From CAYVBN01 sp964538565 (GTDB lineage: Bacteria > Pseudomonadota > Alphaproteobacteria > Rhizobiales > Xanthobacteraceae): a stretch of 31,388 bases of DNA. A program made the position numbers and the translations under genes. The stretch spans positions 1-31,388 of the forward strand of contig CAZIGW010000237.1 in assembly GCA_964538565.1 (NCBI GenBank). Direction: 5' to 3'. The notes beneath the pieces are model-generated. The model had not been told where the DNA came from and searched no databases. It worked only from the letters and a program-made list of their open reading frames with translations. Shown one piece after another: positions 1 to 9,736 of the stretch (position 1 is the first letter of the stretch; each line of letters starts with the position of its first letter).

Positions 1-1345
<1,345 letters not shown>

Positions 1346-1510
1346 GCTGGCATCCCGGTTGGGCAGGCCGGGTAGAAAGCGCGCCGTGCCTCGCCCTGTC
1401 AACGTCGGTCGACGTGCATGCGTTCGCGGCATGGGCCAGTGCAGAAACCGCGGGCGCGGCGGTTACTTGGCTTCGCTATAGTGCGCCACCCCGACGCCGA
1501 CGGAACCTCT

Positions 1511-2704
1511 GTGCTCGCCCCCTCCTCGTCCTTCCCGGTCCCCTCGCAGACCCGCGCCATCGTGCTGCTCGCCCTCGCGGCCTTCGCCAGCCAGGCGATG
1601 GTGCGCTGCGCGGATTCCCTGCTGCCGCAGATCGCGACCGAATTCGGCACCAGCGTCGGGGTCGCTTCGGTGGTGGTGAGCGCCTACGCGTTCATGCACG
1701 GCTCGATCCAGCTCGTGATCGGCCCGGTCGGCGACCGGGTCGGCAAGTACCTGGCGATCGCCGTCGCCTGCGCCTGCGCGTCCGTCATCGTGCTCGCCTG
1801 CGGGCTCGCCCGCTCGCTGACCGAACTCACTCTCGCGCGGCTGGCCTCCGGGGCGACCGCCGCCTGGGTGATCCCGCTCGGCATGGCGTTCATCGGCGAC
1901 GTCGTGCCCTACGCCCGCCGTCAGCAGGTGCTGGCACGCTATCTTTCCGGCACCATCACCGGGCTGCTGTTCGGACAGGCGGCAGGCGGCATTCTCGGCG
2001 ACCTGCTCGGCTGGCGCACCATGTTCTTCGTACTCGCCGGCCTGTTCGCGCTGTCCTCGGTCGCGTTGTTCCGCGAACTCGCCGTCAACCCGATGACGCG
2101 GCCGCCGCGGCCGGAGCATCGCGCGCGCGGCGTGATCGAGGGCTATCGGCTCGTGCTCGCCAATCCGTGGGCGCGCATCGTCATGCTGGCGGTCTTCCTC
2201 GAGGCAGCCTTCGTGTTCGGCGCGTTCGCCTACGTGGGGGCGGACCTGCACCTTCGCTTCGGCCTGAGCTTCACGCTCGTTGGCCTGACCGTGGCGAGCT
2301 TCGGCGTCGGCGGGCTGCTCTACGCGGGCTTCGTCGAGCAGTTCGTCAGCCGCTTCGGCCAGATCGGACTGGCCGCCAACGGCGGACTCATCCTCGGGCT
2401 TGCCTATCTGATGCTCGCGCTCGCCCCCGCGTGGTGGCTGGCGCCGGTCGGCGCGACACTCGTCGGGCTCGGCTTCTACATGCTGCACAACACGCTGCAG
2501 ACCAACGCGACCCAGATGTCGCCGGAGGTGCGCGGCACCGCCGTCTCGCTGTTCTCGGCCGCGCTCTACATCGGGCAGACCGTCGGCGTCGCGGTGATCG
2601 CCCCGATCGTCGATCGCGCCGGCGCGCCGGCCGCCTTCGTGGCCGCGGCGATCGTCCTGCCGGCGCTCGGCTTGTGGTTTTCCGGCCGGCTGCGCGGCCG
2701 CTGA
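1511..2704 (+). CDS. MFS transporter
   Basis: This is a major facilitator superfamily permease of the inner membrane with about 12 hydrophobic segments; the substrate cannot be read from sequence. The loop between helices 2 and 3 has the MFS-like GPVGDRVGK, and a multidrug/sugar-efflux type pattern follows (WVIPLGMAFIGDVVPYARRQQVLARYL). I chose the GTG at 1511 (VLAPSSSF..., 397 residues), about 16 residues before the first helix; the frame stays open upstream to 1418 and another GTG lies at 1481. A -10-like CTATAGT at 1476-1482 without a clear -35 favours 1511. The gene is on the opposite strand to its neighbours valS and popZ, so it looks like an insertion into an otherwise conserved cluster. 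MFS assignment is firm, the start uncertain. Confidence 0.85.
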   Translation: MLAPSSSFPVPSQTRAIVLLALAAFASQAMVRCADSLLPQIATEFGTSVGVASVVVSAYAFMHGSIQLVIGPVGDRVGKYLAIAVACACASVIVLACGLARSLTELTLARLASGATAAWVIPLGMAFIGDVVPYARRQQVLARYLSGTITGLLFGQAAGGILGDLLGWRTMFFVLAGLFALSSVALFRELAVNPMTRPPRPEHRARGVIEGYRLVLANPWARIVMLAVFLEAAFVFGAFAYVGADLHLRFGLSFTLVGLTVASFGVGGLLYAGFVEQFVSRFGQIGLAANGGLILGLAYLMLALAPAWWLAPVGATLVGLGFYMLHNTLQTNATQMSPEVRGTAVSLFSAALYIGQTVGVAVIAPIVDRAGAPAAFVAAAIVLPALGLWFSGRLRGR

Positions 2705-2777
2705 AGCGCGCTCACCGCGCCAAGCCGGCCATGGCTCGGAAAACAAGAGCGCGCAGGACCGAGGCCTGGGACCGCGC

Positions 2778-3473
2778 TCAGCCGCGGCCGCGCGAGACGC
2801 GCTCGATCTCGGCCCGCACCAGGCGTTCGACCATCGTGGGCAGGTTGTCGTCGAGCCAGGCCTTGAGCATCGGACGCAGCATCTCCTTCACCAGCCCGTC
2901 GAGCGTCTGCGAATTCTGCACCAGCACCGTCTGGGCCAGCGTGTTGAAGGCCGAATCCACCGCCGCGGTCGTCGACGACGACAGCAGCGAGCGATCGGCG
3001 CCGGTCGTTTCGCGGAACTGCCGCCGCGCCTCGGTGATCGTGCTCGGCGCCGAGCGCGCCGGCTCGGCCGCCTCCGGCCCCTCGTCGAACACGATCTCGG
3101 GCCGGCTGTCGACCGTGCGGAATGCCGGAGTGGGCGGCGCCGGATCGGGCGCCGCCATGGCTTCGGTCAAGTCGAGAATGTCGTTCGACGCGGATTCGAC
3201 CGCCGGCTTTTCGCTCGGCGCGGCGAAACTGGCCAGCATGGCGTCGATGTCGTCCTGATTGTTCGCCGCCGCGGGCGGCGGCGGCGCGGGGGGCGGCGCA
3301 GGCGGAGGCGGAGGCGCGGCGCGCGGCGGCACCGCGGCAGGTTTTGCCGCAGCCGCCGGCTTTGCCGGTTCAGATTTTGGCGTCTTTGCCGCGTCGTCGT
3401 CGGCAATAATCCGCCGGATGGAGGCAAGGATTTCCTCCATCGAGGGCTCTTGAGCCTTCGCCGCTTGTGTCAT
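2778..3473 (-). CDS. popZ: PopZ-family polar organizing protein (DUF2497)
   Basis: PopZ-type proteins form a polar matrix that anchors the ParB-parS origin complex and recruits cell-cycle factors in alphaproteobacteria. The 231-residue product shows the family layout: a short conserved N-terminal helix (PSMEEILASIRRIIADDD), a long Pro/Ala-rich acidic disordered linker with near-homopolymeric proline runs, and a conserved C-terminal helical domain (LVKEMLRPMLKAWLDDNLPTMVERLVRAEIERVSRG) for oligomerisation. I start at the ATG at 3471-3473 (MTQAAKAQEPS); an in-frame start 11 codons earlier adds nonconserved residues. It lies downstream of tolC in the same direction, as in many Hyphomicrobiales. 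Two GANTC sites (3522-3526, 3553-3557), targets of CcrM methylation in this group, lie in the 170-bp upstream gap. Confidence is high for the family. Confidence 0.88.
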   Translation of the reverse strand: MTQAAKAQEPSMEEILASIRRIIADDDAAKTPKSEPAKPAAAAKPAAVPPRAAPPPPPAPPPAPPPPAAANNQDDIDAMLASFAAPSEKPAVESASNDILDLTEAMAAPDPAPPTPAFRTVDSRPEIVFDEGPEAAEPARSAPSTITEARRQFRETTGADRSLLSSSTTAAVDSAFNTLAQTVLVQNSQTLDGLVKEMLRPMLKAWLDDNLPTMVERLVRAEIERVSRGRG

Positions 3474-3644
3474 TCCCGCATCCCTGCCGCCCAGCCGCAA
3501 CGGCATCTGATCGTCGCTGGCGAATCACTTGTGACCACCACGCCGCCTGTGGGAATCAAAGTATGGCATGACGAAGATCAGACGCAAACAACAGCATGTG
3601 GATACACACCGGACTTTCTGGTCGCCGCACAGGATGAACTGCGC

Positions 3645-5069
3645 TCAGCGACCGTCCGGCGTACGCACCCCGATCCACGCGTCGCGCACCTGCTGATAGT
3701 GCGTCATCGGATCGTAGATCGGTACCTTGAGCCCGAGCGCGACGGCCGACAGGTTGCCGACCGACGACAGCAACGTGTAGGAGGCGACCACGCGGTCGCG
3801 TTGCGCGGTGACCAGCGCCACCCGGGCATTGACGAGTTCCTGCTGCGCGTTGAGGACGTCGAGCGTGGTGCGCTGGCCGACGCGCGCTTCCTCACGCACG
3901 CCGTTGAGCGCTACCTCGGCGGCCGTCACCTGCGCCTGCGAGGATTCGATCGTCGCCTTGGCGGCTTCGAGCTGCCCCCACGCTTGCACCACGTTGGCCT
4001 GGATCTGGTCGCGCGCCGTCTCGAGGTCGAGCCGCTTCTGGCCGAGCGTCTCCTTCGATTGGCGAATCGTCGCGTACTCCGTCCCTCCCTGATAGAGGGG
4101 GACGCTGATCTGGCCGATCAGCGACGTGCTGAACTGCCGCAACTGCTGGGGAAACTGCACCTCCCAGTTCTGCTGGGCATTGGCGTTCACGGTCACGGTC
4201 GGATAGAGCGCGCCCTCCGAGATCTTCACCTGCAGGGCCGCGACGTCGACGCCGAACATCGCCGCGGTGACGGTCGGGTTCTGCGCCCTGCCCTGCGCCA
4301 CCGCCGCCGGGAGCGTGCGCGGGGACAGGCGGTCGACCGGGCTCGCCGGCGAGAGCTTTCCGGGCTCGACGCCGATCACCTGTCGATATGTCGCCTTGGA
4401 GGTCGTGTAGTTCGACTGCGCGACGAGCAGCTGCGACTGGCCGGCGGCGAGTCGCGATTCGGCCTGCGCGACGTCCGTCTTCGTCACTTCGCCGACGTTG
4501 AAGCGGTCGCGCGTCTGCCGAAGCTGTTCCTGCAGAACCCGTACGTTGTTGCGCTGGAGCTCGAGGATCGCCTCGTCGCGCAGGAGATTCATGTAGGCGG
4601 TCGCCGCGTTGAGCAGCACCGTCTGTTCGATGAGCCGCAGCGTCTCGCGCGCGGCCGAAACCTGACTCTCTGCCTGGCGGGTGCGATTGGCGGTGCGAAA
4701 TCCGTTGTAGAGCGTCTGCGACGCGGTGATGCCGACCGTCCGCGGCGCGAAGTTGAAATGGGACTCCGTGTAGACAGCCTGATTTGGATTGGTCGGGCTG
4801 ACGCTCTTGCTGAGCGTATCCTGGTACTGCTCGCCCGCCGTCGCGGTCGCGGTGATCGTCGGACGATATCCGGACAGCGCCTGCGGGACCGTTTCGTCGG
4901 TCTGACGCAGGATGGCGCGCTGTGAATTGAGCTGCGGATTGTTCTGATAGGCCAGCGCCAACGCACCCAGCAGGGTGTCGGCGCGCACGGCGGCAGGCAG
5001 GAGGCATAGCCCGACCCCAACGATCGCCGAAACGGCGACCGTTGGAAGAATCCCTCGCCCCTTCGTCAT
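3645..5069 (-). CDS. tolC: TolC-family outer membrane channel protein
   Basis: TolC proteins are trimeric outer-membrane channels that pair with RND or ABC inner-membrane pumps and type I secretion systems. The product is 474 residues, the usual size. It has a signal peptide (MTKGRGILPTVAVSAIVGVGLCLLPAAVRA, cut before DTLLGALALAYQNNP), then the two-fold repeated coiled-coil/beta pattern: LNSQRAILRQTDETVPQALSGYRPTITA and a second-half QSKETLGQKRLDLETARDQIQANVVQAW with TLDVLNAQQELVNARVALVTAQRD. I start at the ATG at 5067-5069, preceded by a purine-rich GGTGGTGG; the upstream in-frame ATG adds 19 polar residues before the signal peptide. It follows pcm by about 190 bp. It may also serve the RND pump at 25504-29867, which has no outer-membrane partner of its own here (inference). 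Confidence 0.93.
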   Translation of the reverse strand: MTKGRGILPTVAVSAIVGVGLCLLPAAVRADTLLGALALAYQNNPQLNSQRAILRQTDETVPQALSGYRPTITATATAGEQYQDTLSKSVSPTNPNQAVYTESHFNFAPRTVGITASQTLYNGFRTANRTRQAESQVSAARETLRLIEQTVLLNAATAYMNLLRDEAILELQRNNVRVLQEQLRQTRDRFNVGEVTKTDVAQAESRLAAGQSQLLVAQSNYTTSKATYRQVIGVEPGKLSPASPVDRLSPRTLPAAVAQGRAQNPTVTAAMFGVDVAALQVKISEGALYPTVTVNANAQQNWEVQFPQQLRQFSTSLIGQISVPLYQGGTEYATIRQSKETLGQKRLDLETARDQIQANVVQAWGQLEAAKATIESSQAQVTAAEVALNGVREEARVGQRTTLDVLNAQQELVNARVALVTAQRDRVVASYTLLSSVGNLSAVALGLKVPIYDPMTHYQQVRDAWIGVRTPDGR

Positions 5070-5260
5070 TCCACCACCACTTTCGTTCGCGCTTGAGTTC
5101 CCCGATACGCGACCGATCGTCCCCACAAATCGATGATCACCCCGTTAACCATAAGGACCTATGCGGCGGTTTGAAACCCCTGTCCATTCCCCTGTAAGAA
5201 CAAAGATGTAGACTGGGGCAGCGAGGCCACACCGGCCCCGCGAAGGTTCCGCCGATTCGG

Positions 5261-5926
5261 TCAGAACACGAAGGCAGGAGTCGAGGAAAAGCCCGGCAAC
5301 AATGGGGCCGTGGTGTCGAAAATCGGGCGGCCGCTCACATCCCCGTGGTCGGCGCGGTAGAGCATGGCGCGCGCGGCCGGTCCGGTTCCCAGGATGCCGA
5401 CGAGCCGTCCTCCGTCCTTGAGCTGTCCCAACAGCGGGCGAGGGACGATCTCGGTGGCGCCGTGCAGGAGAATCACGTCGTAGGGCGCGACGGCAGGCCA
5501 GCCGTCCTTGAGGGGGCCTGTCACCACGGTGACATTGGCCAGCCCGAGTTCCTTCAGCACGCCTTCGGCGGCGCGGGCGAGCGCCGGGTTTTCCTCGAGC
5601 GCGAACACCGAGCCGGCCAGCGTCGACAGGATCGCCGAGGCGTATCCGGTGCCGCAGCCCACGTCGAGCACCCGGTCCGTCGGGCCGATCTCGGCCGAGT
5701 GGATCAGCTTGGCGATCACCATCGGCTTGAGCAGGTAGCGCCCGGCGCCACCCGGCAGCCCGTCGAGGGGAATGTCGAGATCGAGATAGGCGAGCGCCGC
5801 CTTGGCGGCCGGCAGGAACTTCTCCCGCGGCAGCCGCAGCATGGCGCCCAGCACGTTCGGGTCGGTGATGTCGGCCGGCCGGATCTGGCCGTCCACCATC
5901 ATTCGCCGTGCCTCTGCAAAGTCCAT
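5261..5926 (-). CDS. pcm: Protein-L-isoaspartate O-methyltransferase family protein
   Basis: The PCMT family transfers a methyl group from S-adenosylmethionine to isoaspartyl residues, starting protein repair in the cytosol. The 221-residue product has the family order: an N-terminal MVDGQIRPADITDPNVLGAM segment, then LPREKFLP, then the SAM-binding motif I VLDVGCGTGYASAILS, followed by acidic EENPALARAA and post-motif YDVILLHGATEIVP. The start is the ATG at 5924-5926, with a GGGGGA ribosome-binding site about six bases ahead; a longer in-frame start would add 23 arginine-rich residues encoded by a hairpin. It is first in the conserved pcm-tolC-popZ order. In Hyphomicrobiales this tolC-linked paralogue is often divergent from true Pcm, so the exact substrate is uncertain. 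Confidence 0.8.
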   Translation of the reverse strand: MDFAEARRMMVDGQIRPADITDPNVLGAMLRLPREKFLPAAKAALAYLDLDIPLDGLPGGAGRYLLKPMVIAKLIHSAEIGPTDRVLDVGCGTGYASAILSTLAGSVFALEENPALARAAEGVLKELGLANVTVVTGPLKDGWPAVAPYDVILLHGATEIVPRPLLGQLKDGGRLVGILGTGPAARAMLYRADHGDVSGRPIFDTTAPLLPGFSSTPAFVF

Positions 5927-5940
5927 GCGCAGTCCCCCGC

Positions 5941-5964
5941 CGCGACGCCATCGACGGCGTCGCG
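5941..5964 (-). other. Perfect hairpin just upstream of the pcm ribosome-binding site
   Basis: The arms CGCGACGCC (5941-5949) and GGCGTCGCG (5956-5964) pair perfectly over nine bases around a six-base loop. In the pcm transcript it would lie about 15-38 bases ahead of the start codon, next to the GGGGGA ribosome-binding site. Read on the plus strand it is followed by TCCTTTT, so it could instead act as a terminator in that direction. Role unknown. Confidence 0.45.
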
Positions 5965-6110
5965 TCCTTTTGCGGCAAGGCCGCCGAAAACGCAAGTCGC
6001 GGGCCGACGGCCGCGGCCTGCGCGTCGATGCGCTCCGCTTACGACCGTCTGCGAAAAGCGCAGCGACGCGTTTGCCAGCAGGCCGACAGGTTCAGGCCCG
6101 GCGAGCCGGG

Positions 6111-6139
6111 TTGACGGGACAACGGCCCGCGCCCTAGAC
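6111..6139 (+). promoter_or_regulatory. Likely promoter of tRNA-Cys
   Basis: TTGACG at 6111-6116 and CTAGAC at 6134-6139 are separated by 17 bases, close to the alphaproteobacterial housekeeping form. It points toward the tRNA-Cys, which starts at 6233, implying a leader of about 85 bases. The remaining 5965-6232 sequence shows no gene I can support. Confidence 0.55.
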
Positions 6140-6232
6140 AGGCGGCCGCGCCGGCCCGCGTTACGTCGTGGCGGCGCGTGCGGGGTTCCTTGCTTCCACT
6201 CCTGCCGGAACCCCCCTATTCTCAAGCCTCAA

Positions 6233-6306
6233 GGCCACGTGGCGGAGTGGTTACGCAGCGGTCTGCAAAACCGTTTACGCCGGTTCAATTCCGGCCGTGG
6301 CCTCCA
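6233..6306 (+). tRNA. tRNA-Cys (anticodon GCA)
   Basis: This is a complete 74-base cloverleaf. The acceptor arms GGCCACG (6233-6239) and CGTGGCC (6296-6302) pair perfectly. The anticodon loop contains CTGCAAA, giving anticodon GCA for cysteine. The T-loop GGTTCAATTCC is standard. The discriminator base is T (6303), the known identity element of bacterial tRNA-Cys, and CCA is encoded at 6304-6306. A decayed receptor gene and an accessory ATPase lie right behind its 3' end. Confidence 0.96.
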
Positions 6307-6329
6307 TTTCCCTGTGAGGCAGCAGCGAA

Positions 6330-6582
6330 CGGCGCGCGCCGATGAGCCAGCGCGCGCACGTTGCAGGCCTTGATCTGCGGCCCCGTCGACTTGAGGCCTT
6401 CGAACGTGAAATCGACGCGCCCGGCCGAAACGTCGTTCAGCGCCGCCGAACCGCTGCGGCAGGGCACGTGCACGATGTTCGTGCCGGCATGAACTTGAAC
6501 AGTTCGCCGCCGACGGGGAAGAGCCGTTGCCGGAGGACGCGTTGCTCAGCTTGCCGGGATTCTGTCGGGCGCGCGCGATCAA
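6330..6582 (-). pseudogene. Remnant of a Bug/TctC-type solute receptor gene
   Basis: Three overlapping frames on the minus strand together spell an internal piece of a tripartite tricarboxylate receptor. Frame one (from 6582) gives LIARARQNPGKLSNASSG. Frame two (around 6510-6490) gives VGGELFKFM. Frame three (from about 6488 to 6345) gives GTNIVHVPCRSGSAALNDV and then SAGRVDFTFEGLKSTGPQIK. The joined order matches the middle of the family (NPGKL..YASSGNG, GELF, VHVPYRG), so at least two frameshifts are needed. The N-terminal signal peptide and lobe and the C-terminal third are missing. It resembles but is clearly different from the intact receptor at 17851-18870. Its place between a tRNA and an accessory gene suggests the scar of past insertion or deletion. 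Confidence 0.75.
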
Positions 6583-6636
6583 GCGACGCCGCTCGCTGCA
6601 TGCCGTGCCGGGTCGAAATCGTGCCGCCCAATCGCG

Positions 6637-8451
6637 CTAATAGGCGACGCCACCGTCGCTCAGTGCCGGCTCGACATGCGCGCGCAACAGTTGCTGCAGG
6701 CGGTGTCTGCCCATGGGAGACATCGCTTCTGCCTTTTCGAGGAGATGCTTTCGCACACTGGCAAGCCAGGCTCCTTCCGAAGCCAACGCGGCCTTCAGCC
6801 CCGCCTGCTCATAGCGCGTTTTCAGGGCGTCGAAGACGACACGCTGGTGCGTGGGACTGAGTTTCAACAACGACGCGGCGAATTTTCCTGGATCGATCGT
6901 CGCCAGGACTGGAGTCTGGTGAAACTTGTTTTCGTCGCTGTTCGTGCGGCAGATGCGGCGGAAATAGAGATGCGGGTCCCGTTCCATTTCGGCCAGCAGC
7001 CTCTCGCCTTCTCTCGGCAGATCGTCTTCGGCCACCTTCCTGCGCATGCGCACCATGTAGTCATGGAGCTCGCGAAACTCGGGCGTGTCTGACTCGTAGA
7101 TCTGCAGACCCGCATAACCTCCAGCCCCGAAGTCGTCTGCGCCGGCCGAATACTCGATCCTGCTCAAGCTGCCGCTCCGGTACAGATCATCGACGTACCG
7201 CTTTCCCTCGGCGATGACCTGAGCGAGGCTTCTCTGCAGAATCCGGATACGGGCCAGAAAAAGGCGAAGACCGAATACATGCAGGATCTCGCCGATCTGC
7301 AGGAATATTCGGTTGGCAAACTGGCGCTCCATCCGATCGAGAGCGGCGTTGAACTGCAGTTCGCTTCGCTCGAACCAGAACCAGACGGTGCGCCATGCGG
7401 GTTCCTCCTCCACCCGGACAAAATGCCGGCTCGCATCGATGCACGAGCGTATGGCTTCCGCGTTGACGATCCCGGTCGACAGAACGTCGATCACGACGTC
7501 GTCGGAGAGTATCGGGTCATACAGGTTGATCTCGGGATACCGCTCGGCAGCATGGACGATCGGCGGCTTCTCGCCGTCTCGGTCGGTCATTGCGGCAAAA
7601 AGCTGGTCCTTCCGAGATGCCAGATCGGTCGCGCTGATGTGGCCGGCCTTCAGCTCGAACGACAGGGCGAAGAGCAAACGCACCAGATCGGTCATCGCCT
7701 CCTTGTTCTTGCGGTGCCTGTCGGTGAGAGCCGCATGGAGGCGATCAAAATCCCACATCGTCTGTTGCAGGATGCGGAGATTGTTCAATCCGGACTGCTT
7801 GTAGACGGATGCGATTTCGGCACGGCATTCGTGCAGCAACGCTCGGCACGGCTCGGTCACGGACGCCAGGAAGCTCTCGTAGGCGTCATCGAAGGAGGAA
7901 GTCACTTCCAAGGTCTTGCCGACAAGCTTCTCGCGGCGCCGGAGATAGTCCCCACGATCGCCCACTTCCTCCTCGTTGGCGATGATGATCACTTTCGATC
8001 CGTCGTGCTCCACGAAATGGTTGATGTATCCCAGGACTTTGTTGATCGGGCCTTCGCACCGCTCGAGATCGTCGAACACGTACAGTTCCGCACGAGGGTC
8101 GACCAGGTCGCCGACCTTGACGTTGCGATGGGATCCCGGCGGCTCCAAAAGCGGCCCGTCGACTTGCGCGCGGGCCCTCGCCGTCTTCCGTACAGGCGCC
8201 GGATCGATTGCCTGAAGAAGTGCCGCGTCGATCTCCTCGATCGTCCCGAGGCCAAAGAGGCTCACGTAGACGTGCTTTCCCGGCGGCACAATGTTTTGGT
8301 TCCTCAGGAATTCCTTGACCAGATAGGTCTTGCCGACACCCCACGGCCCGTTGATCAGAACGGCATAGAACGGCGAATACGGCAGTGAAACGTAGTGGGA
8401 AAGATAATCTCGAACATGAGCGTTCGCTTTCACGACCCGACGGCTGTCCAT
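6637..8451 (-). CDS. KAP-type P-loop NTPase, solitary, possible defence gene
   Basis: This is a 604-residue protein with an N-terminal P-loop NTPase domain and about 440 further residues, mainly helical, that I do not recognise. Walker A is GPWGVGKT at residues 35-42. Walker B is LYVFDDLER at 123-131. A likely sensor segment is SKVIIIANEEEV near 150. This spacing and the DDLER motif fit KAP-family NTPases, which include the phage-exclusion protein PifA of plasmid F. Unlike many KAP proteins I see no transmembrane helices between Walker A and B. The start is the ATG at 8449-8451, preceded by GGGGGAGGGG; the in-frame extension to 8760 is arginine-rich and overlaps the next gene. The coding sequence looks more AT-rich than its neighbours and lies behind a tRNA, suggesting transfer. 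No partner gene is adjacent. Confidence 0.8.
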   Translation of the reverse strand: MDSRRVVKANAHVRDYLSHYVSLPYSPFYAVLINGPWGVGKTYLVKEFLRNQNIVPPGKHVYVSLFGLGTIEEIDAALLQAIDPAPVRKTARARAQVDGPLLEPPGSHRNVKVGDLVDPRAELYVFDDLERCEGPINKVLGYINHFVEHDGSKVIIIANEEEVGDRGDYLRRREKLVGKTLEVTSSFDDAYESFLASVTEPCRALLHECRAEIASVYKQSGLNNLRILQQTMWDFDRLHAALTDRHRKNKEAMTDLVRLLFALSFELKAGHISATDLASRKDQLFAAMTDRDGEKPPIVHAAERYPEINLYDPILSDDVVIDVLSTGIVNAEAIRSCIDASRHFVRVEEEPAWRTVWFWFERSELQFNAALDRMERQFANRIFLQIGEILHVFGLRLFLARIRILQRSLAQVIAEGKRYVDDLYRSGSLSRIEYSAGADDFGAGGYAGLQIYESDTPEFRELHDYMVRMRRKVAEDDLPREGERLLAEMERDPHLYFRRICRTNSDENKFHQTPVLATIDPGKFAASLLKLSPTHQRVVFDALKTRYEQAGLKAALASEGAWLASVRKHLLEKAEAMSPMGRHRLQQLLRAHVEPALSDGGVAY

Positions 8452-8499
8452 GTCCTGCCCCTCCCCCACCGATTGTTCTTTCTTGCCCTTGGGCCGGAT

Positions 8500-8505
8500 A
8501 TTATA
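8500..8505 (-). promoter_or_regulatory. -10 box (TATAAT) of the KAP NTPase gene
   Basis: A consensus TATAAT lies about 49 bases ahead of the start codon on the minus strand, within a short AT-rich stretch. No good -35 is visible at normal spacing. Such an E. coli-like -10 is unusual in this GC-rich window and fits an acquired gene. Confidence 0.5.
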
Positions 8506-8635
8506 CGAACTTGAGGCGGTTCTGCGGTTTCGCGCCAGCGGCCGGCGTCCTTCGGAACGAGGCGAAACCGGGCGACGCGCCGCGTGATCACGCCCTCGTC
8601 CCCTGCTCGCGCGACAGTCGTGAGGGGGAGCCTCG

Positions 8636-9736
8636 TCAACCCGGTTGCGGGGCTCTCGGGTCGCCGCCCACCTGCGGAATGGAGACAGTGCCCAGGTCGC
8701 GCGGATGCTGCCGTGTGCGGCCGGCCTTCGCCCATGCGCCCGCGTTCGCCCGCTCCACATTGGCGAGAAAGCAATCGGCGCTTCTCTGCCAGCTCATGGC
8801 AAGCGCGTGGCGACGGCAATCCGCGGGTGAGAGCGTGAGCGCGCGCAGGCACGCCGAGCGGAGGTCCTCGTCCAGCACGCCGACCGGCGCGCCGGCGATG
8901 ACATCGGCGGTGGCGGCGACCGGAAAGCCGGCGACCGGCACACCGCTCGCCAGCGCCTCGAGCAGCACGAGACCGAACGTGTCGGTGCGGCTCGGAAACA
9001 CGAAGGCGTCGGCGCCCGCGTAGATTTCCGCCAGCGCCTCGCCCTGCCGCGCGCCGAGAAACACGGCGTCGGGGAAGCGATGCGCGAGATCCGCGGCGGC
9101 CGGACCGTCGCCCACGACCAGCTTGGTTCCGGGCAGGTCGAGCGAGAGAAACGCGTCGAGGTTCTTCTCGACCGCGAGCCGGCCGACCGACAGGAAGATC
9201 GGCTTCGGCCACGGGAGCGAAACGGCGCGCGGCCGGAAGGCGGCCGTGTCCACGCCGCGCGGCCACAGCGCCACCGCGCGAAATCCCCGGCTCGTCAATT
9301 CGTCGGCGAGCGAGGGGGTCGGCGCCATCACGAGCCGGCCGGCATTGTGGAAGCGGCGCAGCCACGCCCAGATCCAGCCGTCCGGGATCGGCCAGCGCGC
9401 GGCCGCGTAGTCGGCAAAGCGCGTGTGGAAGCTCGTGGTGAACAGGCGCGCGCGCGAGAGGCAATAGGAACGCACGAAATGCCCGATCGTCCCCTCGGTG
9501 ACGACGTGGATGGCGTCGGGCCGGAACGCCTCGATCTCGCGCGCGATCCTGCGCGGCGTGGGCAGCGCGAGCCGGATGCTGCGATAGGACGGCAGCCCGA
9601 GCGTCGGCATGCCCTCGGGCGTGAGCATGCGCACCGTCGCGCCGCGACGCTCGACCATCGGCACCAGCGCGCTCAGCGTGCGGACCACTCCATTGATCTG
9701 CGGGTGCCAGGCGTCCGTCGCAATCAGAATGCGCAT
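8636..9736 (-). CDS. Glycosyltransferase family 4 (group 1) protein
   Basis: This cytosolic GT-B-fold enzyme would transfer a sugar from a nucleotide donor, probably to a lipid or polysaccharide; donor and acceptor cannot be read directly. The 366-residue protein opens with MRILIATDAWHPQINGVVRTL, the glycine-rich acceptor-side loop typical of GT4. It continues with FTTSFHTRFADY and PRGVDTAAFRP, then the donor-side FLSVGRLAVEKNLDAFL. The catalytic-like motif is PSRTDTFGLVLLEALASGVPVAGF, with Asp at the first acidic position as in sulfoquinovosyl- and mannosyltransferase-like members. The start at 9734-9736 fits the domain exactly. It is transcribed away from the flippase-like gene at 10059, and such pairs often act on envelope lipids. 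The C-terminal 40 residues are not conserved-looking. Confidence 0.87.
   Translation of the reverse strand: MRILIATDAWHPQINGVVRTLSALVPMVERRGATVRMLTPEGMPTLGLPSYRSIRLALPTPRRIAREIEAFRPDAIHVVTEGTIGHFVRSYCLSRARLFTTSFHTRFADYAAARWPIPDGWIWAWLRRFHNAGRLVMAPTPSLADELTSRGFRAVALWPRGVDTAAFRPRAVSLPWPKPIFLSVGRLAVEKNLDAFLSLDLPGTKLVVGDGPAAADLAHRFPDAVFLGARQGEALAEIYAGADAFVFPSRTDTFGLVLLEALASGVPVAGFPVAATADVIAGAPVGVLDEDLRSACLRALTLSPADCRRHALAMSWQRSADCFLANVERANAGAWAKAGRTRQHPRDLGTVSIPQVGGDPRAPQPG

Noticed and set aside
1402..1427. EcfG-like motif toward valS (CGTT with a 17-base spacer on the minus strand)
   Set aside because: The -35 element reads CGAAC instead of GGAAC, a mismatch in a strongly conserved position, and valS is a housekeeping gene.
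1463..2746. Long minus-strand ORF (427 codons) opposite the MFS gene
   Set aside because: Its product is compositionally biased (Arg/Glu/Gly/His-rich) without any domain, while the plus strand encodes a clear membrane transporter. It is a GC-rich shadow frame.
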